Below the pieces are notes generated by a model that saw only the letters and a program-made list of their open reading frames with translations, was not told the DNA's origin and ran no database searches. A stretch of DNA of 64,000 bases from Symbiodinium microadriaticum (Eukaryota; Sar; Dinophyceae; Suessiales; Symbiodiniaceae), in contig LSRX01000354.1 in NCBI GenBank assembly GCA_001939145.1, positions 305,739 through 369,738 on the forward strand, in the 5' to 3' direction. The first letter of the stretch is position 1; each line of letters begins with the position of its first letter. A program made the translations under genes and the position numbers. Shown here in pieces: positions 21,221-32,899 of the stretch.

Positions 21221-21463
21221 TGGAATGCGGAAAGCAGAGGGGTTTATTTTTTTCTACATGATGGGTCATGGAATGCGGCAAGCAAATCGGAGGGGGGGGG
21301 GGGCAGTTGCACGCTGTGAGTATTGTTTGGGAAGGTCTTGGAATGTACGGGAAAGCCAAGGCGGAGTTACACGCGGGTCGTGTGCTGCAGTGGCCTGTAC
21401 TGCTGCAGGCTTGAGTGGGGGAATTCTGCACTGTGTGGGACTGGAATGCGGCAAGCTAAGGGG
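21221..21463 (+). repeat. Four dispersed copies of a TGGAATGCGG(C/A)AAGC motif
   Basis: Copies start at 21221, 21269, 21339 and 21442. The first, second and fourth share TGGAATGCGG followed by AAGC or CAAGC and then a purine-rich tail. The third is diverged (TGGAATGTACGGGAAAGCC). Spacings of 48, 70 and 103 bases make this an irregular minisatellite. A run of 12 G at 21292-21303 lies between copies two and three. Confidence 0.8.
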
Positions 21464-22011
21464 AAACACATTCAGGCTCGTGGTTGCTATCAGGTTTATC
21501 TGCAGCCCGAACCCTGACACTACTTCCACTTGCAGGTTGGCTGTGCTGTGTTTTCGTGTTGTGATGCACCTCTTCCCCTGTTGTGAACATGTGTGAACCT
21601 ACGGTATCCAGCCGGCAACACAAGCCGTAAAATTGAATCATTGTGGCCTGAGCCAAGTTTGCCCAGAGTCATTGCGTTTTGGGGCATGGTTGTCAGGGTT
21701 ACGGGCTGTGGCGGTTCCACAGCCGCACTTTTATGTACGACTTGGTAGCGACTGTCCGAGTAGAGCGTTATCTTGCTGAGGCCACCGCAAGGCGCCTGTG
21801 CATTGTCACACTAAGCGCCTGGCTAGAGGCTTCATTACTTTCACAGTCCAAACCTGGCAGCACCAATTAGAGCCGGCTGAAATGGCCGCACGCGAAGTGT
21901 CAACCATGCGACCAACAACAAGGAACAGACAAAAACAGTAGCCCCGTTAACCCCGAGCACTTTACCCGCGCTGTGCAGAGGTGACTTGATTTCCTGTAGC
22001 TTGATGTTTCG

Positions 22012-22085
22012 GCAGTGCTAGTACCAGTACTGGTACTCCTTCCACCGGTATCGGCATTAGTAACTAGTACTAGTACTAGCACTGC
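22012..22085. repeat. Palindrome cluster: 13-bp inverted repeat enclosing two palindromes
   Basis: GCAGTGCTAGTAC at 22012-22024 is the exact reverse complement of 22073-22085. Inside lie an 18-base perfect palindrome (AGTACCAGTACTGGTACT, 22020-22037) and a 16-base palindrome of CTAGTACTAG type at about 22064-22079. A triplet repeat follows 24 bases downstream. Confidence 0.93.
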
Positions 22086-22108
22086 TCGTTTTCCTAGTAC
22101 AGTACTCT

Positions 22109-22218
22109 ACGACGACGACGACGACGACGACGACTACTACTACTACTACTGTTACTGCTACTGTTACTGCTACTGTTACTGCTACTGCTACTGTTACTGC
22201 TACTGCTACTGTTCCTGC
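22109..22218. repeat. (GAC)n-(TAC)n-(CTGTTA/CTGCTA)n microsatellite
   Basis: GAC triplets, then TAC triplets, then alternating CTG TTA and CTG CTA units. The open frame through it (poly Asp, Tyr, Cys) is a repeat product. Confidence 0.96.
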
Positions 22219-22289
22219 TCCTACGACTGCTACTGCTGCGGCCGCTGCTTCAACTTGCTATTATTTATATTGGTGTTCTAGGCCCCTAG

Positions 22290-24140
22290 GGTTCTACTCT
22301 TGTCATCATCGTGGATGGCCGCATCATTGTTCTTTTTTTTGCGTCCTTCCAGTATTCTTTGAGATTCTATGATGACCTATTCCACTGTCACTGTTGCCAA
22401 AGGCGCCGCAGCTGGAGCCGCCAGAGCCGATGATGGCTGGGGACAGCTGCAGCTGCAGCTCAACAGAGGACTCGACCAAGGCACAAAACTGCCGCGAGTG
22501 TGTGCGCAATGTCGTCCAGGACTCGACCAGGCATGGATGCTGAGGGTGCTGGGTGCTTTGTTCAGTGTCGTCAAGACAGGTGCATCAAAGGCCCTCCGCA
22601 CCGCTACGTCAGTGCTGCGCAAGGCACCATGGGCACAGGCCTGAAAGGAAAGGTTTGACAGCAAAGCCTTGTTTGACCAGTCTCACTATCCTGTTGTGTC
22701 CGTCGTCTTTCACGAATATCCTAGATCTAATCAGCTTGTTGATTTCATTTGGCACCAGCTCTCTAATGAATGTAGTTCGGTGCGCATAATGCAGAGCAGG
22801 TGTTTACCCTTCTCGACCAGTTGGCTGCGAGGCAGAGCGACTGCAAACTGCCTTGACCGGCGTGCTGAGATCTGTATATTTGGTCGTAGACTCTTGCATT
22901 TCAATCGTCTCTTTGCTGCGTGGCATTTCTACGTGTATCCTTGGCGGACAGGCTAAGTTCTCATGGAGTCAGCAGCTGCTTGTAAGAAATACAACCGTTT
23001 TGCCTGTTTTCGTCGTAGTTCTTTGCATACTTATCATGGCATCACTCTGGTAGGCTGGTCCTTCCAGATGTGTTCTGCTACAGCGCAGCCGCTGGGCGAA
23101 GATATTCACCTTGGGATTATCCTTTGGTTGAGCTCTCGGGGTTCTTGCCGAAGCAAGCCGTCTCAGTTCTAGCCGGTTCTAGCCTAGCTTGCATCATGGA
23201 CCTAGCCTCCTTTTCGGATGATGACGTCATCTGCCAGGCTCAGGGGTGACCACGAACGAAAGTACTTTGACTCGTCTTCTCCGTCAGGAGCATCGCTCCG
23301 CCGGATGAGGCTAGAAAAGTGCATACCATGATCACTGGAGACAGTCTGGAAGCTGACATAAGTTGCACGGGAGGCACCGTTTTCCTGAAAGCCTTCTGAT
23401 TCCCTCAGGCAGCCGCTGCATGCGCAGGACCGGGCGGCATTTCCAGAAGTCTGCCCCAGCACCGGGAAAGTCCTTGTGAACTTCTGCGTCCTCGGTGACA
23501 AGACTGAACATATCATAGAATCATAGACATTTGTCCTCAAGGAGATGGGCGCTGGCGGATGGCTTCAGAACTCCTCCACCGCTGCTTTGCCAGACTAATG
23601 AGGGATGCATAAGTTGGTACTTGGCGTGATTCTGCTTGAGCTGGCACCTGATCGCGCATCCGGCGCGGAGGCATGCAGGAGCACCTGGTCGCGCCGAATG
23701 AGAGGACTGCCTCCCACGCAGGGAGGGAGCAGCATGCACAAACAGGCTGGAGGCCGATATTTTCAAGCCGAGCACCACAGAGGTAGGGAAATTGCACTTG
23801 TGGCCAAGAAAATTGGCCACATTGGATTTGCACAAACGAGATGTGGTCAGCAGATTCTACCATGCAAGTGTTTCAGAGTTTGCCTGGGTGGGGGAGGGGG
23901 CTCTGTGAGACTCAAAACCCTGTCTGAGAAGACAACCATGCTAAGAAACCTTGGTTTGCTCAAACCTGGCAGATTGTTCGGAGGACATTCTCCGCAGCCA
24001 TCAGTGCTTGTGACAAGGCTCCTCGTCTCATAATCGGGAAGGTCGCATAGTAACCATGCAAGACTTGAAATGCTGCCTATTCCTGTCCGTCTGTGGTTCA
24101 AAAGCTAGTCGTGACTTCATTGCAGATGTCGACAGCAAGT
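22290..24140. other. Stretch without a firm gene
   Basis: An open frame at 22369-22644 begins with an Ala/Gly-rich stretch and reads WGQLQLQLNRGLDQ. It resembles no family I recognise. Everything else is short and overlapping on both strands. Confidence 0.3.
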
Positions 24141-24146
24141 TAACAG

Positions 24147-27100
24147 GATCGAAGTCTACGTGGCCGAGGCTCGAGAGTGGCCAGCTGCCCTGGCGCTGCT
24201 TCGCGAGGCCATCCAGCGGAGCGTGGCGCAAGGCTGCAGTGCACTTGCAGGGCTTGGGTCATGCCTTGGGCCGTGTGTTCCTGTGCAAAGCAGGACTGAG
24301 GCAAGAGACGCCTCAACAAGACATGACTGTAAGCCATTGTGCCTTCATCTGCGCGTCCAGTGGCAGTGGCAGTTGATTGCTCGAGTGCCCCAGCTGAGGA
24401 GGGTCAGTGTTGTCAGTTTTGTTGATCGAAGCCCGCAACTTTACCGCCTCTCGGAGTTGAGACTTCATGTGGGGAGCTTCCCTGCCAGGCTACTGCTACA
24501 ATGCTGCCATTAGCGCCTGTGAGAAAGGCCGCTGCATCTGCTGCTGGCGTAGGAAAGCATAAGAGCAGATACAGCGAGATGTCTCAGCATGCAACGCTTG
24601 TGCGGTATGGGTTGTGGGTCAGTGAGCTCTACCCTGCCGTCTGTGCGCAGACTGAAGAAGGTCGAGGGGTCATTCCCGATTGTGTTGACTGGGCCCCTGC
24701 TGGGAAACTCACAGGGGGTCAGTGGATCACAGCTCTGGAGCTGTTCCGCGAGATGAGGCAGTGCCCGCTGGTGGATAATGGTTTCTGAATGATGCGGATA
24801 GGAGCACAAGCATGACAGTTTTTGGTTCGCAGGGTTTGCGCGTATTTGCAGACAGTTGCTATGGTCATCTTGTCATGCTGTAAATGTTACGAGGCAGTAG
24901 TCGCCAGACCGCAGCAAGCCCACTGCAGATCAAGTAGCTTTGCTGGCTCTGTCCGTGCCCAGAAATTACAGGTGGGGCTTCGTGCTGAAAGTCGCTTGCT
25001 CAAAGGTTTCTCGAGTTGTTCAGTTCTTCTCCTCGACCCCCAGCAGTACTTGTACCTGTGTTTGGTTGTCGTTTGGTGTTCTGCCCGGCTTGTCTGTCTT
25101 GCTGTCCAGAGGCTAGGAGCTAGCGTGATGAATTGCTCATAGTGTTTAGCATATCTTGGAGCCCTCAGACTTACCTGGATCGTCCCACAGCCGTGACGAA
25201 AACGCGCAGAGCATGCCTCTGGCATTGCAGGGCCGCCGACCTGGAGGTGGATGCATTCTCCTTCGCCGCGGCAGCATCAGCCTGCGAGAGCCCTGATCAA
25301 TGTGCTTTGTGCTAGTATAGTACTCCTGCTGTTGCTACCTAATCGCTTGTCCTCCTCCTCCCCTCCTCCTATCCTTCTATGTAGTGACTCCTCAAGCAAC
25401 TACTTCTGCAGTAGTATTGGAGTGAGAAGGCAGCACAACCACTACCACTATCACTACCACGCCCAAGGCGGCCGCTGCTGCCATGACGAATGGCATTGTT
25501 GCTAACCGTGTTGTTATTTGGATGAAACCTCTGGCTTGCACTGCCATTGCCCATTGTGGTTAGTTTTCGCGTTATGGTAGGTTAGTACCGGTAGGAGAAC
25601 TCGTCGTCGCGGGAGCAGTACCATGCCGGCCAGCCGCATCTATCCATTTTTCTACGGAGCTGGATGGAGCCTTCTACTGAGGAAGGGTGCCGCATGGCCC
25701 GCATCGCTGCAGCTTCATCAACTCCTGTTCCAAGTCGGTGTGCAGCCGAATGCAACTCGCCCATTTATCCTTCCTCAACATGACCTAGCAAAATCGTAAG
25801 AGGCCTCGAGTTGACGTTTGAGCTGTTCTTACATGGGCAGGATCAGGAAAGCAAATCGGCAACACTTGAGTCCACCTGGAACCCATAGTCAATAGTCAGT
25901 ATTCGTAAACGAAGCGTGCAGACTGGCACATGCGCTGGACATATGAATTTGCTGCCTTCTCACTGAAGCTGTACGTACCTGTTACGTCGCCCCCCCAAAG
26001 CACATGAGATTGAATGAACGTGAAATCAAGTGCTGCTTCAGGTTGTCACCTTCGGCTCAGCCCTGGCGGCTGCAGCAGCTGCACCCTGGCCAACAGCACT
26101 GGAGCTGCTTTCAGAGCTCCATGGCCGATCTTGGGGACGGATCAGCAGCCGGCGGCATTTCTCATGCCCATAACACTTGTACTGAGGTGTACAGACTGGG
26201 CATCCTGATCTTTACCACTGCATTGCTCTAAAGACCTCCAAACCCTGGCGCCCAAGGCTGCTGTCTTCGGTCTCATGTCCGCCTACGACGGATTACCTTC
26301 TACTGAGTTTGCTTCGTGAGAAGTTCTTACCCCCGCTAGTCGCTAGTCAGAAAGTCGTGTATGGATGAAGCTCTGGAAACCTCACACGGCTCCTCGCAGG
26401 TGATTGTAGGATATTTGGCAGGTCGGTTTTTCATTGCTCAACGTACCAGCTCAGGATGAGGCGCTACCGCGTCACGCCGAGCATCATCAGCTTCCAGGCT
26501 GCACTGCCCTTGTCGGTCTGTAGTAGGTCTCGCTTTTGAGCTGTGGCGTTCTCGTGGGCCTTGGCAGATGGTTAAGGTTACAATGCCGTGGTTCATGCCT
26601 GCGAGCAAGGAGCTGCGCCTGGAGACGAGTGTTGGGGAAGTACTTGGGCATTTTGCTGTCGGTCGCTGGTACCGAAGCCAGTCCGATGATACAGTACTTG
26701 TGAAGGAGCCTCGGGCCGTGTAGCACTGGACCTTGTGCAGGAGGCGTGCCTTGCCATCAGATCAGCCAGGGGGTGTGGGCCACGACTCGTGGCAATAGGT
26801 GACACAGTTGCTGTCTGCCAACTCCACCTGATTTGCTTACAAGGTTGTCTGTTTCGGGTTGGTTCGTCATGTGGTGCGGGCAAACCACATGGCTGCGCAA
26901 GAGTGCTTTTCTGCCCCACACAACACTTTCGGGGGCACCTTCTACAGCAAACCGCAAATCGAAGCAATTAAGGCACGCGTAGCAGTAACGGCCTGCTCCA
27001 AGCCAACTCCGGAACAATCAAGTGCGCTTTTGGCACATCGAAGGCATTCCGCAAAAGCCGCACAACACAGTTTTCTGTTATTTGCAAGCCTGAATATCCG

Positions 27101-28811
27101 AGGCGAGACCTCCAGCTGAGAATAGATGCGAAGTTTCTCGGAGTTGCTCTTGCGGCATGCAGGCACAAAGATCCGAGCTGCAGAGAAGATCAAATGAAGT
27201 GTAGTCTCCGTACATCTCACATCGCGATTTCTCCATCGTTGTGCTGTCAGATCCCGCGGATCGACACGAAGAAGCTGTAATTCAACAATTGACTTGGGAA
27301 TGTCATTTCACCACGGACCAAGTGCCCGTCGTCAGCGAAACAGCTCTTGTGCAAGCCCAGAGTTGTTCGACGTTCTTTCTCGTGGCAAAGAAGAGGCGTG
27401 GTGGCTTCTGGGAAGAGGCACCAGCGTCGATGAACGTGCTGCTATCGCAGATGTGCTATTGTGACGGTCATATAGGACTCGAGTTTTGAGGGTGAGCTTC
27501 TGGCAGTGACGTTAGTGCAATCCATGGCGGTTTGCGATCGTACCACGCAGCTTTGAAAAGCCTGCAGCTGCCAACATGTCCTTCAGCAAGATGTTGTGTC
27601 AGCAATCGCACATCTGCTGGCAGGCCATCCTCCTGTGGAGCAGCCTCGCCAAGCAGGACTTGTCACGCGAGGTCCAAGCATATCTAGTGAAGTTGTTGTA
27701 TTTCGGCTGTCCGAAAGCATCTTTGCTGTGGGATGCGGCGGCCATGACCGAAGCAAATTCAGCGGCTTATGTTGCCTGATGTTGGGAGCATGGCCTGGTG
27801 GGAGAAAAGGTGGCATGTTGGGTTGGTGGAGAAGCTTCTCCTGTTATGTTTCGAATCAGCACCAACGCGTGTAAGCAGTTTCTTGGAAGTGTTGACGGTG
27901 TCGGGTTGTAACTTGTAAAGGAGGGCGAATGGACGGACTCCGACGATTTGTAGGATCCGTGCTGAAACGGGCTTGGGGATCAAACCGATGTGCGATGGTG
28001 CCATATTTCAGCCACGACGACGAGCGTGCGTCAAGAAGGTGTGAAGTCACAAGGCTTTCTTGCTACCAAGACTGGTTCAGCATGGTTGACCGCAGGGAGG
28101 CAAACCGGGGTGCCGCATCCAAGTCAGATTTTGAAACCATCTTCGGTCCAACTAGAACTAGAAACCCAGATGGGTGTGTGGGTGGCTGGGATGTTGGAAC
28201 TTTGAGTCTCTGCCACTGCAGAGGGAATGAACAGCTCACTGTGGATTTCTGGTTTCAGGAGCCTAACGACCATCACCTTGCCAGCTGCGTCTTTGCTATC
28301 CAGGCTTCCCGTCATCACTTGCAGGAACTGGACGTTAGACACCTGGACAGATCGAAACGCTGATTGTGACTGGTGACTTCTTTCATCCCTCTTCAACGTG
28401 CAATGTTGGCACTGTCTCGACAATGTGAAAGTTGCCTAAACGGTGCCCTGCGACCCAACTACTTACTCATATGCAGCTGACATGCAGGTAGTCTATTACT
28501 ATTATCAGCAGACCATGTCGAGACATGTCATCTGCTGTCTGCAACGGTAGATCGCGACCTTTCCAGCAGGCCTGCGAGGGTACGGCAGCTGGCGTGGCGC
28601 TATGTGCCGAGCTGGGGAAGCGGCTGCAAAGGCCTGGGGCGGCAGAGCTGGACCAGGTGGGTGTCGCGAGCCATGCAGACTCTAGCTTCTGACATGAACA
28701 CTTGTCGATTTGAAGCTAGATTCTCATGATCATTCCGACGGACTCAGCAGGCCTTTGGCGGCGTGGACGAGCTGTTGGAGCTGCTTGGCGCCATTTCCAT
28801 CAGGGCGGAGA
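24147..28811 (+). CDS. Pentatricopeptide-repeat (PPR) protein, multi-exon
   Basis: PPR proteins bind organellar RNA and guide its processing or editing. Exon 24147-24232 reads EWPAALALLREAIQRSVAQ. It joins in phase through a GC donor to 24489-24527, YCYNAAISACEKG, which joins through another GC donor to 24715-24770, GQWITALELFREMRQCPL. Together these give about 1.5 repeats with the N-A-A-I-S-A-C-E-K-G signature common in algal PPRs. Exon 25231-25290 reads LEVDAFSFAAAASACE. Exon 25686-25757 reads AWPASLQLHQLLFQVGVQPNAT. Exon 26042-26130 reads VVTFGSALAAAAAAPWP and then ALELLSEL. Exon 26579-26615 reads YNAVVHACEQG. Exon 28568-28655 reads ACEGTAAGVALCAELGKRL, and 28752-28811 reads AFGGVDELLELLGAIS. 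Introns contain short triplet repeats. Start and stop codons were not identified, and the last two exons could belong to a separate gene. Confidence 0.8.
26720..28565. other. Large putative PPR intron or intergenic gap with unassigned ORFs
   Basis: A small possible exon at about 26722-26760 reads ALDLVQEACLAI. Open frames occur at 27241-27489, 27576-27779 and 27929-28363. The last starts with ATG and has 144 codons, with segments such as SKSDFETIFG and QLTVDFWFQEPN. None is recognised. They could be extra exons, a nested gene or chance. Confidence 0.3.
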
Positions 28812-28948
28812 TCTGCTTGTGCGGCACGCGTGCAGCCACAGTGTTTTACACAGGGCCTGTGATCGGTTTGTTCATCCTAGCGGGTATCCCTGGCGGACTG
28901 ACAATGCCAGGATCCGTTACTGTGTTGCTGGTATCGCATATAACCTTC

Positions 28949-29009
28949 CTCAATTCAAGTTTTTGGAAGGTCGTCGGGCTCAGAGCAGCTTCCAAAAAGT
29001 TGAATTGAG
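28949..29009. repeat. 21-bp-arm hairpin (inverted repeat) with 19-base loop
   Basis: Left arm 28949-28969 and right arm 28989-29009 are reverse complements with a single mismatch. The arms begin CTCAATTCAA and end TTGAATTGAG. It lies just downstream of the last PPR-like exon. It could be the core of a small inverted-repeat element or a transcript hairpin. Confidence 0.93.
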
Positions 29010-29240
29010 CGCATTTATCTTGGATTCGAGCCGCTTGCCATCGCTTGCCCTTTGCCACCAGGGTGTTTGGGAGACCTGCAAGGCGAGGGCAGCTGACGGC
29101 CGCTGCAGGGATGTCGCTGGGGCGGCGTGCGGCAGGGGCTCGTGGTCGGCTCCTTGCACTGGCAGGCACGGAGGGCTTCAGTGGGCTCGCAGTCCGGGTC
29201 ATAAATTACATAGTTACTACATTATACACTTCAAGTACAT

Positions 29241-29362
29241 GTGTGTTTATATATATATATATATATATATGTTTCTGTTTATGTGTATATATATATATAT
29301 AACATATGAGAGAATGTGTATGTATATATATACACACATACATACACACATACATACACACC
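29241..29362. repeat. (TA)n and (ACATAC)n simple repeats
   Basis: Two TATATA runs near 29250-29270 and 29287-29302, then TATATACACACATACATAC-type units to about 29362. Derived open frames (poly Tyr-Ile) are not genes. Confidence 0.92.
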
Positions 29363-31136
29363 TTTTTTCAAATAAGGTGCTTAGAGGAGCTTAGCAGTGG
29401 GCACAACGACCTTGAGGAATGCGCCGGAAGCCGACTTCGCAGCTTGCGCATGCTGCGGGTCCAATCACAGAGCAAGGCTCCGTTCGAAGGTTTCAAGAAG
29501 TTTTAGGAACAGCGGTATCTCGGAGGGAGCGACTTCCTAGCTGCTAGATTCCCTCAGTTTGTCGTTTAGCCTCAAGGAGTAGAGACTGAGGTGGGCCAAA
29601 GGAGTTTCTGTTGCAATGCTACATGTCCAAAAGTTTCTGCACGGGCATCGCTATTGGTACTTGCATATTGAACTGTCAATACTTAGTCTTCCCTGCATGG
29701 CATTCTGTCCTTCCAATTCCTACTATACCCACACATGCATCAGATTCAAGCGTTGCCGGCTATCGCATTGAGACGTTGAGCATCTCCATGCAGCTGAGTA
29801 AAACGACCAGAAACTGCTTAAGTGGATTCCCCTAAGCTTGCACTAAATCCCAAACATGCAACATGAACTCACATGTGGTAAGCCAGCAGGCTCTTGGCGG
29901 CTGCACGAGCCTCTTCTAGAGTTGCAGCCGAGCCTAGGCAGGCCTGGGTAGTCGGTGTTCCCTGGCGTAAGGGCCGAACCGAACTCTCAACCCTTCATTC
30001 TGACATGCTGGCACCGCTGTAGGCTCAACGCAGACAATGGTTGATTGAGATCTGCACGGCTTGCCTTGGCTTGCCATGTGGTAGCCGGGTACATAGGCTG
30101 AGCCTTTCTGCGTCTGTGGTCAAAAATATCTCCTGTCGCTGTTCCCGCAGGCTGGGTCCACACGACAGAGGCCCGTTTTTAATGTTCCTGCATGGGGCGG
30201 GAAGGACTGCTTCTGCTCTGAGATGCAGGACTTATGCGTACTTTAGCTAAGGCAGATGGCTAGGTCGTAAGTTTGAAGAGTTCGGCTAAGTCGGGGGAGC
30301 TGCGCAGACCGAGAAGTGATGGCAATTGTTTGGCCAACAAGAGCCATCACGGGTAACTCCTTTCTGGGTCCCGAAACAGAACTTGGCAGAGCTTTGAAAG
30401 ATCAGGTCTTGCAAGGCCAGCTGGCCTTCAGTTCTTCTGGACGTTGGCGGGGTTTAGCACGTCGTGCCTCCCGTCGAGAACTGTCTGATGCACTGCTCAA
30501 TGAGGACTTGCTGTGCGGCAGACCTGTGTGCAGAGGTTTTTTTTTAAAGCATGACGTGGAGCCAGGCTGCTTGCGATCTGCTTGGCTCTCCTAACAGGAC
30601 GAAGAGGTCAGCAGCCAAAGCATTGTTTCCTGGCTCGCCTTCAACATGCAAGCTGACACATCAGGCCCCTGCTCTTGCATTGCTCGCTGACCGGTTTTGT
30701 CACCTTGGGCACTTGCACCTACAACGTTACGTCACCGTCGTCTGTACCGGTGACGGAGCTTGGATTGCAACCCCGAACATCCTGTGGCCTCACAGGGGCA
30801 CAAGATAACCCAGCAGTCTGGAGGCCAAAGGCTTCCAAGACACCTTTCATCACCTGCCAGCATGGGCAGCCAGAGGCTGGGAAATGATGCGGCAGGCTTA
30901 TCTCTGGGAGTTCCCGGTCGCTGCGCAGCCTTCGGTGCCAGCTGGGCGATGGATTCAGCATCTTGGCGATGAATTCAGGGGCCTACGAAACAGATGTACA
31001 AGAAGGAAGCTCAGATCCACATTGAAGTCCCAAGTCTTCAACAGTTTGAATTGTGCTGGTTTCGCAGACTCGTACATGGAACGAATTGTGGGTGGCAGCA
31101 GACCAATGGTGTTCTTGCGCTCTCTCCCCGTCTCTA
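29363..31136. other. Stretch without a firm gene
   Basis: Several open frames of 65-95 codons on the + strand (for example 30316-30594 and 30884-31160) show no recognisable motif. No splice-consistent gene could be built. Confidence 0.35.
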
Positions 31137-32115
31137 TAGATGTATGTGCCATAGAAACATGTAGATGTATGTATACTGTATATGTGTCTATATACGTATG
31201 TACACATAAATCAATTAGACGTACACACATACACATTTTTGTACATGTACACATACTTGCATATTGCGTCACATTGTCAGTTACAGTCTTGCATTATGCC
31301 AATCATCGTAAACATCAGTGTTTCATGTGATATCGTGATATACCTAATTAGACTCGTCTCACTATATCTTGCATTCTGTTGCATATTGTCACAGTATTGT
31401 GCATCATGTTATGCATGTTATGTTTTGTTTATGGCGAATTGCATTTTAGCTTATGGTATTGTTGTTGTGCGCTTTTATGTTGTTATACTGTGTTACATGT
31501 CGCGATATCATCTAAAGCCGAGGCTGTACTATACTACATCACATCATACTGTTTTGTTCTGTGTTAAATTGTAAAAGAATTGTTGCACTGTAGTTGTACT
31601 AGACATGCAATATATTTTATTTTTTATACTGTACTTGCACCAATCTTAATATTGGTTTTAATTTCATATTATATTGTGCTATATACTGTATTATACCACA
31701 GCGTTATGGGATACTGCGCCTACGCCATATTCTATGATATGTTTGTGGTATCTTCGCTTTACTGTTCATATACTATGGTATATTGACAAGTCTTTTGCTA
31801 TGCTCAATATCTTTCACTTAAATATGTTGTACAGTAGTCTGCTCAGCATATTATAACATAGTCTAATAATCCACTCAAATTAAAGATGCATATATGTACA
31901 ACCACATCATCGCTTATTATAAGAAAATATTTCATATGATATGGTATGTTATGTTGTGATAGTTGATGAGGCTTTACTAGACGTTACTTACTATAGCACT
32001 ACATTGTATTCTTGTTATATTTAATTACAGTATATCATACTACCTCTTCACGTTGTACTGTTAATATATCACACTATACCCAACTATATGATGCATATAT
32101 ACATAAACAGATAGT
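31137..32115. other. AT-rich island
   Basis: About 1 kb that is conspicuously richer in A and T than either flank. It consists of overlapping words such as TATACTG, TTATACT, CATATTAT and TGTTATG without a fixed period. All frames that stay open are hydrophobic or Tyr/Cys-rich products of the composition. No gene is supported. Confidence 0.8.
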
Positions 32116-32330
32116 AAAATGACGTGCACTTATGTTTTAGGTAAGGGCGTTTATCTAAATGTCCTTGTCGCAAAGTCAAAGTGCAAGGACCAAGAGGATA
32201 GGACATTGTGCCTCCGTCAAAACTACCACAATCACTACGTATCTCCTTCCTCCCACTACCGACGTCCCACAGTCCACCAGGTGCTAGGTACTGCCAGCAA
32301 CCCACCACCAACGCCACCCCGCTTACTACT

Positions 32331-32391
32331 GGTGCTGCTACAACTACCACTGCTCCTACTACCACGACTACTACCACTACTACTACCACTA

Positions 32392-32435
<44 letters not shown>

Positions 32436-32490
32436 GCAATGCTGACTCTGTTGTGCCAATTGGGTGACCAAATTACTACTGCTGCTGCTG

Positions 32491-32547
<57 letters not shown>

Positions 32548-32575
32548 ACTGCTACTGCTACTGCTACTGCTACTG

Positions 32576-32616
<41 letters not shown>

Positions 32617-32654
32617 GCAGCTTATTTCTCGGAAGCTGCCATGCAGGAGCCAAA

Positions 32655-32687
<33 letters not shown>

Positions 32688-32740
32688 TCTACTAGCACTA
32701 CTACGGCTACTAGTGCTGTCAACAATAAGAAGAAGAATAG
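32331..32740. repeat. Long (CTA)n/(CTG)n triplet repeat in several blocks
   Basis: Block one at about 32340-32434, block two at 32473-32618 with an internal CTGCTA section, and a CTG block at about 32657-32690. Short unique sequences separate the blocks. Threonine, leucine and serine homopolymer frames on both strands are repeat products. A CTG/CTC-rich tail runs to about 32900. Confidence 0.96.
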
Positions 32741-32899
32741 TCTAGAACCATAGCAATAAGAACCATAGTAATTACTGCTACTTCGTCTGCTGCTGCTCCT
32801 GCTTCTCTCCTGCTCCTGCTGCTGCTGCTCCTGCCATTGCTGGCACTACTGCAACCACTTTCACTACCAGCACGACTACGACGACGACTGATATTTCTT

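Noticed and set aside
27929..28363. 144-codon ORF considered as a retroelement endonuclease
   Set aside because: One loosely similar word (WDVGTLS) but no catalytic residues, reverse transcriptase or target-site duplication visible.
32208..32753. 181-codon Thr/Tyr-rich ORF
   Set aside because: Product of CTA/CTG repeats; both strands and other frames are equally open.
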